A DNA stretch of 64,000 bases from Anthracocystis setariae (lineage: Eukaryota > Basidiomycota > Ustilaginomycetes > Ustilaginales > Ustilaginaceae), in contig CAKMXJ010000022.1 of the NCBI GenBank assembly GCA_928724745.1, positions 248,001 through 312,000 on the forward strand. The letters run 5' to 3'. Made by a program: the position numbers and the translations under genes. Numbering within the stretch: position 1 is the stretch's first letter; each line of letters begins with the position of its first letter. Of the stretch, positions 52,101 to 60,800 are shown in pieces. The notes beneath the pieces were generated by a model that worked only from the letters and a program-made list of their open reading frames with translations, was not told where the DNA came from and did no database searches.

Positions 52101-54022
52101 ATGCCTAGTAGGTACTGACCAGGACCCGGGAAACGGATTGCGATCATATGCTGACGTCTTTTGTTTTTGCCTTTTACCGGGACAGCAACACGGTCCTCCA
52201 CCCGGCGCGGTGGCCCCGACTCTGGGGTAGCGGGAGGCTCTGCCCCCGCCCCCAATCAAGCAATGGCCGTGGACGAGTCCCGGGGCGTTAGTGCCCCGGA
52301 GGTCGTGGACGAGTCCCGGGGAGTGAGTGCCCCGGAGGTTGCGGATGAGTCGGGCCACTATGTGGCCCAAGAGGGAGATGTCGTCTCCCTGTATGTGGAC
52401 GAGTCCCCCGTGCTCCCGCGCGGGGAAGCTGGCCCCAATTTGGTCCCGGGCGCCAGGGGTGTGGACAAGTCCCCGGCACAGGCTTCGGCCTCGTGCCGGG
52501 AAGAAGGGCAACGGGCTCCCGGGCCCCCGGACAATGGCTCCGGCAGCGTGGTGGTCCCCCTAGTGGGGCTGTCCCCGGGTCCTCGAACGTGACCACCCCG
52601 ACTCCCGGGCGTGGCGTACCGATCGGGGATCCCGGTAGGCTGGCCGAGCTGGTCCGGGAGGTGAGAGCGCGGGGTGCCCCTCCTGCCACGGAGGGGTACG
52701 GGCAGTGCTGGTCTTGCGCGAATAGCAAGAAGAAGCCGCACCCGCAATGCTCCCTGGGGTTTGCGCACCGGGACGTTGGGGGTCCGGAGGACCCCCGGGG
52801 CGGTCAGCCTGCCGCGTGTGAGAGGTGCCACGTCGCGGGGTATCCCTGTGACTGGCAGGGGCGCGTCCCGGACATCACGGGACGCCAGGAGGGCGGCTTC
52901 CTTATGGAAGCCTATCTTGTCCTCCGGGCCCGGGGTCAACGTCCAAACCCCGGGATGCCCTTCACCTCGTTCTCCGCGGCCGACCTCCCGGGCTACCTGG
53001 CGGCCGAGTACGCCCCCGCGCGTGCTCGGTACGAGGCTCGGCGTCAAGCCAAAGCGGGGAGTCGTCCCCGGGCTCCCGAGTCTCCTGCTGGGCCGTCTAC
53101 CGGTGGGGGCAGCACTGCCCCGGGCTCCCGGCCCCCTCGGGGTCAACGGGGGTGGAAACAAACCACCCTTGTCCCCGACGCTCCCTTGGCCCTGCGCCAA
53201 GTTTGTCCCTTCGACGCTCCGGGGGACCAACATGTGGCCGGGGCCCGGGAGGCAGCATCCCACGTGGCGGGAGTAATCGCCGCGCTGGTGCAGGTCCTTT
53301 GCCGGACCGCTGCTGTGGGGGCGGAGCGTCGCCTGGAGTGGTCCTCCCGGGACAAGAGCATCCTCCGGTACCTGGAGGGTGTGAGTGGTGCTTTCGAGAG
53401 CATCACCCGGGAGCTTGGCGTCCCGCTCCCTCCCCCGCCCCCGGTGGTGCCCGTGCCTGCACCTGCCCCTGTCCCGGCCCCCGCCCCTGCGCCTCCTCGT
53501 GCGGCGGCTCCACGGCGACCCAATGCCGAAGCTGGGCCGTCTCGCCCCCGGGGTTCTCCTCTCCCCGGTTACACCCCGGCGACCCCGGAGATGGCTCGTG
53601 CCAAAAGGCAGGGTCCCGGGACGCCAACGCGGGAGCGGGCTCCCCGGGCGAGTGGCTCCCGGCCGCAGACGGGGGGAAAGCGCCCTCCTCAGACGGGGGG
53701 TAAGCGCCTCCCGGGGAGCTTCCAGACGGGCGGGAAGCGTCTCCCGGTGGGTGGACTCCGCCCTCCCTCTCCCGAGCCGGAGAGGCGTGCCCAGCGCCGC
53801 CGCGCTCAGGCGGTGGTGCGGGACATGCGGGCCCCAATCCGTTCCCGCCGTCGGGGGAGCTCCCGGGACGACTCCCCGGGCAACTCCCGCGACGAGGGGT
53901 CCTCGGGGGCGGAGGAACGCAGCCGGGAGTCCGGGGAGGACTCCGACGAGGATGTGGTGATGGTGGACTCGGACGTATACGAGCCCCGTCCCCGCACCCC
54001 TCCTCGTAAGAAACGGAGGTAG
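52101..54022 (+). CDS. Antisense accessory gene of gypsy-B, Cys-cluster protein (spliced, 5' structure uncertain)
   Basis: Predicted exon 1 is 52101-52107 (MP plus one base); an intron 52108-52185 (GTAGGT donor, GCTGAC branch site, GGGACAG acceptor) leads into a frame reading TTRSSTRRGG. That frame ends at 52592, while the main frame (open to 54022) is shifted, so a second intron or a frameshift is required. GTGAGT at 52323 to CAG at 52456 is one possible second intron. The main part has CWSCANSKKKPHPQC and, about 25 residues later, CERCHVAGYPC, then a helical stretch (RAASHVAGVIAALVQVL), polyproline, Lys/Arg-rich repeats (QTGGKR) and a C-terminal PPRKKRR nuclear-localisation-like end. A repeated VDESRGVSAPEV peptide lies near the start. 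Opposite to pol. Confidence 0.55.
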
Positions 54023-54322
54023 GCGCCCGGGAGTTCGGTCTGGTCGTGTGTCCGGGGTCATTAGGACCCCGGGAATGAAATTGTTTTTCCCTCGAGTCCC
54101 TGCGTGTTGAGTGTGTGTGTGTGTGAGTGTGTCGGTGAGCCTTCTGTCCCCTGGGCGCGATGGCCGGGTCGGGGGAAAACCTGGGACAAGCTGGGTTTGG
54201 CGGGGCGCATGACTCCCGACTACTGGTCCGTTCCCCGGATCGGGGCAGTGCGTCGTCCGTTCCCTTGCCGTTGCTCCCCAAGGTGGCCGAGCTGGCGTCC
54301 GGAAGGCGGGGGCAGCCGGGAG
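54023..54322. other. gypsy-B spacer between convergent pol and accessory gene
   Basis: About 300 bp between the ends of the antisense gene and pol. It contains a GTGTGTGT microsatellite near 54111-54124. No gene. Confidence 0.4.
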
Positions 54323-54749
54323 TCAGCAGTCCCGGGAGCTAACTTGGCTCCCGGACTGCCGCTGATGGAATTCCTGGAGCAACTCCTGGCTGTTCTCTAA
54401 GTGAACCGCTGGCTCCCACGTGGGTTGGGTGTAGCCTGCCCACTTTACTCGGTACTGCCGCCCCCGACGTGTCTTGCGGGAGGCCAGGATGTCTTCCACT
54501 TCGAAGTCCTGCCGGTCGTCCTCCAGGCGCCGGGACGTTGGGGCGTGCTCGGAGGGCCGGGTGTCCGGGGAATGCGGCTCCAGGAGGCTGACGTGAAACA
54601 CCGGGTGGATTTTCCAGGCGGGCGGGAGGTCCAACTTGTAGGCCCGGGAGCCTACCGCCTGGAGAATCCGGAACGGCCCCGCTAACGGATTCCCTAACTT
54701 CCGGGAGGGTCGATCTTGACGCAGATGTCGGGTGCGGAGTAGCACCATG
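54323..54749 (-). pseudogene. gypsy-B pol, 3' end (integrase tail and chromodomain), cut by copia
   Basis: This is the C-terminal piece of pol. It contains the GPF-type integrase end (GNPLAGPFRILQAVGSRAYKL) and a chromodomain (FEVEDILASR, YRVKWAGYTQPTWEP). It joins in frame with the piece at 63171-64000 once the copia insert and one copy of CCATG are discounted, so pol was open here before insertion. Confidence 0.88.
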
Positions 54750-55464
54750 TATTGGAAGTCGACTGCGTCAAGGGGCGACCTTGACGGTAGGCAGCCAGGT
54801 ACGATGAGTCTATCGTCTGCCAAAGATACTATAACAAGTAGCTAAGTCGCTATAGACCTCACACTGGTGGATGGGCGTATAGAGCTGGCTCTGTTGTTAT
54901 GTCAGGCCAGTTAGATCCGTAACCAAGAGCGGGCGGTGACGTTAGGCAGCAGGCACGAAGGGGAGAGACCTATGTCGATACAACAGTAGCGACGTCGGTA
55001 AGGATCTGTAAGTAGCAGGCGTTATGATACGGAGAAGTTGGTAATGAATCGATTGAGGGATCATCAACTGTGCGCTCGAAGTACGCCCTATAAATACACT
55101 TAGTCCCCTACACCGTTGTTGCCCGTAGCGGTGTAGGGAACCCCATAGCGTCGACGTTAGTGACAAGATTCTACGCTAAGTGTAAACAACAGTTGATCAT
55201 CAACATAAACAACGATGTTGATAATAACATGACCCGACGAGTAACATCCCGGTCAGAGATGTGATGAGGCACCATGTCAACGTCACGTGGGAACGCACAG
55301 TGCCAGCATTGGCATTGGCACGCGTATAGTTTCCCCGCTGCCGAGTCCCGAGGAATTGTATTGTCGGCAACTATGTCGGAATATTACCGCCCTAGTTATG
55401 GACATACCGACGTCTGTAGTGTCACGTCGATAGCTGACGCAGCAGGTGACCATATATTTCAACA
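54750..55464 (-). repeat. copia LTR (3' LTR in element sense)
   Basis: 715 bp. In element sense it runs TGTTGAAATA to CCAATA, so it ends TG/TA and not the common TG/CA. It contains a plus-strand TATAAATA at 55089-55096. Confidence 0.93.
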
Positions 55465-55474
55465 GTCCCCTTCA
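55465..55474 (-). other. copia polypurine tract
   Basis: GATGAAGGGGAC on the minus strand directly before the 3' LTR. Short, with one C at the LTR edge. Confidence 0.5.
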
Positions 55475-55853
55475 TCTGCTAAGTCATTGAGGCCATCGAC
55501 CATGACATGAGACATATACAAACCTCACACGCATAGCTGTGTTTAAGTGATCGCACTTGAATTTGCTAGAGAGCAAGCGATCAGGGAACTTGAAGAGACA
55601 ACTATAGACACTAGCGCCAGCGCTAAGTTACTACAGTGAGCGGAAGGACCGGAACGAGACATCGAGAACTACCTGAATGAAGTTGAGACCTATTGCGCCG
55701 AAAGGGAAAGGGGCCGTTAATAGAACGGCGGCGACATGAAAGTCATCAGCGACGATGAGGAAACAACTACATACAAGGGAGTCGTTGGCCTAAGGCCCAA
55801 GGAAAACGGATCGGGGAAAGGAAAAGGCAAAATACTACAGCTAGCTGCAGTGA
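55475..55853. other. copia 3' non-coding region
   Basis: About 380 bp between the accessory gene and the 3' LTR. I see nothing recognisable in it. Confidence 0.4.
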
Positions 55854-57014
55854 TTATCGCGACAAGCTACCCACGTACTCGTCGTCGTCATCGTCATAAA
55901 GATGGATGAGGTGTTCATCATCCTCGTCGGAGCTATTTTCGCCTTCCGTTTCCTCTGCCTCCTCTTCTTCGTCGTTATCGGCGACGGGAGTTGGGTTACG
56001 AGGGCGGCGAGGACGAGGGAAGCTAGCGGAGGGACGAGCAGGCGACGGCGACATAGGAGTGGTGGGAGCGGCGGCGAGTTGTCGGTTGTTGGAAGGAGCG
56101 GCTCCAGACGCGGTACCTTCAGCGGTAGGGCGAGGTCGACGTGGAGCAGAACGACGAGGACGGCGATGAGGGAGCAGAACGTCGGCAACATTACCACCAG
56201 TAAGAATGTCCGGCATGTCAATGTTGAGCAGGGACGAGAGCAAATTGATGTCCACGATAGCTGCATCGAATTCCAGCTGGCGAGTAAGTCCGTTCACATG
56301 CATCCGCAGTCGAGCCAACGCATTAGCGATGGCGGCACGGTCCTGCCGTCCACGCGTCTTGCGGTGGTTGTCGCCGATCAAGGTACAGGACTTGCCATGT
56401 CTGTGACACAGATCACAGCTGTCCGTACGCTGCTTGCCAGTCATGTCGAACCCGGTACCCGTAGTGCAGATGACGCCCTTCTTCATGCAATAATCGCATC
56501 CAGGCAATTTGACCCAATATCCTTGTCGAATTACCTCTTGCTCGTCGGAAGGGAAGTCGGCAAGGGTCTCCCGCTGATTGGTAGTCCCTGCAGGCAACGG
56601 GAACGCGAAGCGTCTACGCTTGCCCGGCGTTTCAGGGGAAGCGGTACGCCCTTGGCGACGACTGGAGGACGATGCATTAACAGGGGGAGTGGAAGTCTGA
56701 CCAGGGATTTGGTCTTCGGCAGGAATTGGCTCACCACGAACGATCGATCTCGTATAAGGAGTACCACCCCTCAAGCGGCGCTGTGAAGGGGGCGGGGGAG
56801 ATGGCGTTCGGACGTCAGCTAAGTCGATTACTTCAGGCGGAGCGCTCTCACGTGCTTTTCCTGCACGGGTAAGTGCAGGGCGAGAGCTGGAGGCGGCTGC
56901 CGACGTCGGGGGAGCGCTTGAAGATGGGGCGGAGTTACGGGAAGCGGAATTAGTGCTGGACTTAGTCTTGCCGTTGTTGTTCCCTTTGCCGCGACCGCGG
57001 CCTCGTTTAGGCAT
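55854..57014 (-). CDS. Sense accessory gene of copia, Cys-cluster protein
   Basis: 386 residues from the ATG at 57014 (MPKRGRGRGKG), one exon, same strand as gag-pol and about 800 bp downstream. The N-terminus is basic and Ser/Ala-rich. PPEVIDLADV looks like a SUMO-interacting motif, and PGKRRRF like a nuclear signal. The core is CDYCMKKGVIC and, 16 residues later, CDLCHRHGKSC, two CX2CX6C triplets, followed by RKTRGRQDRAAIANALARLR, a basic helix that could bind DNA or dimerise. The tail alternates Pro/Arg-rich and strongly acidic stretches (EEEEAEETEGE, YDDDDDEY). The layout is like a transcription factor. No known family recognised; resembles the antisense genes of gypsy-A and -B. Confidence 0.7.
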   Translation of the reverse strand: MPKRGRGRGKGNNNGKTKSSTNSASRNSAPSSSAPPTSAAASSSRPALTRAGKARESAPPEVIDLADVRTPSPPPPSQRRLRGGTPYTRSIVRGEPIPAEDQIPGQTSTPPVNASSSSRRQGRTASPETPGKRRRFAFPLPAGTTNQRETLADFPSDEQEVIRQGYWVKLPGCDYCMKKGVICTTGTGFDMTGKQRTDSCDLCHRHGKSCTLIGDNHRKTRGRQDRAAIANALARLRMHVNGLTRQLEFDAAIVDINLLSSLLNIDMPDILTGGNVADVLLPHRRPRRSAPRRPRPTAEGTASGAAPSNNRQLAAAPTTPMSPSPARPSASFPRPRRPRNPTPVADNDEEEEAEETEGENSSDEDDEHLIHLYDDDDDEYVGSLSR

Positions 57015-57813
57015 AGTGAGACAAGAGTAACAGATGCGGTACAAGGTAAAACAGCAGGGGAAATCTTGAGAATGCAACGGTAAGAGCGTATATGCACCGT
57101 GACGGAATTATCGACGTAGGTAATGACTTGCAGCGACCGGAAGAAAAGATAGTCGTGTGAATCCAACCGAAGAGGCGAACCGCGAGAGGAAGAAGACACC
57201 AGCTCCTAGTCGAGGAGGCTGGCAACCGAGGGGAGATGTGGATTGAGGCCACGAGGCGTTGAGCGACAATGGCAACGAATAAGCGTTGGCGTTGTTGAAC
57301 GCGCGTGAGAGGGAATGAGACAACCGATGCTTGATGATGATCACCGACAGCTACAGATGTAGTGCCGGGTCGCTTGAGGAGTGATTGAGGAGGAACGGGA
57401 AGGGAAGTGGCGGCGGTTGTTGAAATCGAGTAGACCCTGCGTCGGCTAGCTCGTGCTAGAGTCCAGAAAAAAATTTTCTCGCTTGATCGGCATGAGATGC
57501 CGCAGTTTTATTTTTATTTTTAATTTTACTTGCCGCTGCTGAAGAGGTTCGGCCGAAGTCTGGAACTGTAAATCGGAATCGGAAAATATTTACCTGAATC
57601 GGGAATTCGAGAATTATCGCGCGATAATATTTTAACGGCGATGTTATGTTGTTCCAGTAACGCTATATGTACTAACGACGTTGTTAAGTCGGTTGCGTTT
57701 ACGCGACACGTCGAATTAGGATTTTTGACGTGATAATTAGTGATTTTCACGCTACCCATTACTGTTAGGTTGGGAATAATTTGCGCGTCACGTCAATTTG
57801 AATTTCGGCGCGT
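57015..57813. other. copia spacer between gag-pol and accessory gene
   Basis: About 800 bp, AT-rich around 57470-57680. It could hold the promoter or a splice acceptor for the accessory gene. I see no further frame of interest. Confidence 0.4.
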
Positions 57814-60800
57814 TTAGTTTGCACGCGCCTCGGAAGTCGGCATATCGATCCTGCCGATACCGAGTAGTTGTCGGTGGGTTTGAACTTTTGACCGATCAAG
57901 GGCTTTGGTAAAGCAGTCTGCAGCTTGTTCCGCTGTCGGTACATACGTAGCGACGACTGTACCCTTCGTTTGCTGCTCTCTGACAAAATGATATTTGATG
58001 TCAATGTGCTTGTTCCTTTGGTGGTCCTTTGGATCCTTTGAGAGGTATATAGCTGCCTGATTATCAACCATTAACGGTGTCGGTAGCTTGATAACGAAGC
58101 CCAATTCGGCCAGCAGGCGCCTGGTCCACACAACTTCCTTGCATCCTTCAGCCATTGCAACGTATTCTGCGAAGCAAGTGGATGTTGCAACGAGTGTCTG
58201 ACGTTTTGAAAACCAACTGTAAGGCATGCCGAGAACGGTATTAGCTAACCCTGTTGTTGATCTCCTAGTCACTGTGTCACCACCGAAATCTGCATCTGAA
58301 AAGGTGTAAATCTTGGGACCCCAGTCTTCCGACATGGGAGATTTGATACCTTTGTCGGTAAAGGTGAGACCGTGATCTGCAGTGCCTTTCAGATATCGCA
58401 GCAAGTGCTTGGCTGCAACCATAGCATCCTTAGTGGGGGATGCCAGGTGTCTGCTTAGCTTGCTTACTGCAAATGCTATATCGGGCCGTGTGCAGGTCGC
58501 TATATATAGGATTGATCCCACAATAGTTCGGTAGGTGGAGTGATCGTCTTCGTTGAGCTTATCGCCGCCGGTAAGGTCCTTACCGTCAGCGGGAGTGTGC
58601 ACTGTGTTTGCCTGGGATAGGCCGAATCGGTCAATCAATCGGAGGATGTTGGCTGTTTGGGACAGGTGGATCATGCCGTTGTCGTGTTTCACTTGGATTC
58701 CTAGGATGAACGACACCGGGTCGCCTCCAGTCATCTTGAACTTGGAGCGTAGTGTTTCAATGATTCGTTCTGCTTGTCTCTTGTCCTTGCAGAAGATGAG
58801 GACATCATCTACGTATAGGGAAAGCAATACCGGTGGAGCGTTGTCGTTAACGATGTAGTATAGTGCTGTATCGTAGTTGCTCCTCGTGAAACCTATATCG
58901 ATCAAGGTACTGTCGGCCTTCTGGTACCATGCTCTTCCTGACTGTTTCAGGCCATATAGGGCCTTATTTAGTCGACAAACACGACCAAGTGAGATGCCTT
59001 CCGACGTCGCCATGCTGTCTGGAAGAGGGGGAGGTCTCATATAGAGATCTTTGTCAACTGTACCGTTCAGGTAGGCTGTGACGACGTCTAGTTGGTAGAT
59101 CTGCATCTTGCACTGGAGGGCAATGATCATTAACATCCTGAGCGTAGCGATCTTAACGACAGGGGCAAAGGTCTCTTCATAGTCGATACCATGAATTTGA
59201 GTGAAACCTTGTGCTACCAATCTCGCCTTGTACTTATCGATGGAGCCATCACCTTTACGTTTGACCTTGAACACCCAACGACAGCCAATGATATGGGCGT
59301 CGTTTGGAGGGGTGACTACGGTCCAGGTGTTGTTTTCCTTATGCAAATCGAGCTCCTTTTGGATTGCTTCTTGCCACTTGGGCCAGTCCGGTCGTCGTTG
59401 GGCCTGTTTTATATGTAGGGGCTCGTCGTCAGTTGTCGGTATGGCAATGCCTTTGTCTGCACAGGCTGCCTCAGTGAATTCCTGCCCCCCCTCCTCTGCA
59501 ACCGTAGTGTAAGCCATTCCGGCCATTTCTGTAGCTGTAGGTAAGGGAGGAGTGGAGATACCCTGAGCACGCTCCTCGTCTGTAAGGAGAGGATAGCCTG
59601 TGTAATAAGGGTCATTGTTAACAGATGACGTGGTGTCGATGCCGTCTGAGGCAATTTCATCTTGTGGGGAGTCGAGTGCGAGTGGCTCGGAAGTGCGAGT
59701 GGCCACAGGCTGGTGGACATTGGCCTGTGGTTCTTGGCTTGGCGATGACGTCGCGTTGCCGACGTCGGCAGTAGCTGCATCCGTAGGGATGGGCCTGTCG
59801 TTGAAGGGGAAGGATTTTTCGTCGAAGGTAGCATGATGAGCGGACATTATAGTGTTGTGGTTTGTCTGAAACAACTTGAATGCCTTAGAGCCTTCGGTAA
59901 CTCCAATGTAGGCTGCGGGAATAGCTCTGTCGCTTAATTTATCGCGATTTGCTGCTGGGATGTGTGCCCAGGCCTTGCATCCAAATACCTTGACCTTGGA
60001 GAGGTCGGGATCTTGGTTGAAGAGTCTCTTGTACGGTGAGACCATGCCAATGGCCTTACTTGGAAGACGATTGTTAAGGTACACTGCATAGAGAGCTGCT
60101 TCACCCCATAGGTAACGGGGTGCAGAGCTGTGGATGAGCATAGCTCGAACTTGATTGAAGATGGTCAAGTTCAAGCGTTCAGCAACGCCATTCTGTTCAG
60201 GGGTGTACGGTGACGACGTCTGGTGGATGATACCTGCGTCGGCAAGGGACTTGGCGAAGGGCCGATTACAATACTCGCTACCATGATCGGTGCGGAAGCG
60301 TTTTATCTTCTTTCCGGTCTGAGTCTCCATGAGGGTCTTGTAGTTCTGGAAATGAGAAAGCGCTTCCGACTTCTGTATCATCAAGTAGATGACGGAGAAT
60401 CGAGTATAGTCATCTGTGAAGGAGATGAGGTATCGGTGTCCTTCGGGAGTAACGTCAGGTAGCTTACCGACGACGTCAGAGTGCACTAATTCCAGTGGCT
60501 CCGTTGTACGAGTCGTCCGAGTAGGGAACGGTTGTTTGTGGGACTTGGCGACCTCGCAGGAGTTGCATTTACCAATGGGGACGCCTTTACTGAATTCGGG
60601 AATGAGCTGGGCCATTCCTTTCATCCTAGCGTCCCCTGGATGACCTAAACGATCATGCCATAGGCTTGCAGATGTCGTTGTGACTCCGGCGAATTCGAGT
60701 TTAGGTTGGACGAGGTACGTAAGCATCCCATTCGTAGTTGTTCCTTTGAAGACGATTTTACCACCTTGGCGAGCTGTGAGCGTATTCTTGAAGATGCTGA

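Noticed and set aside
52358..54061. Very long minus-strand frame opposite the gypsy-B accessory gene
   Set aside because: GC-rich sequence lacks stops by composition; the Cys cluster and splice signals are on the plus strand.
54942..55166. Short frame in copia LTR, repeated at 62648-62872
   Set aside because: Same reason; LTR sequence is not expected to code.
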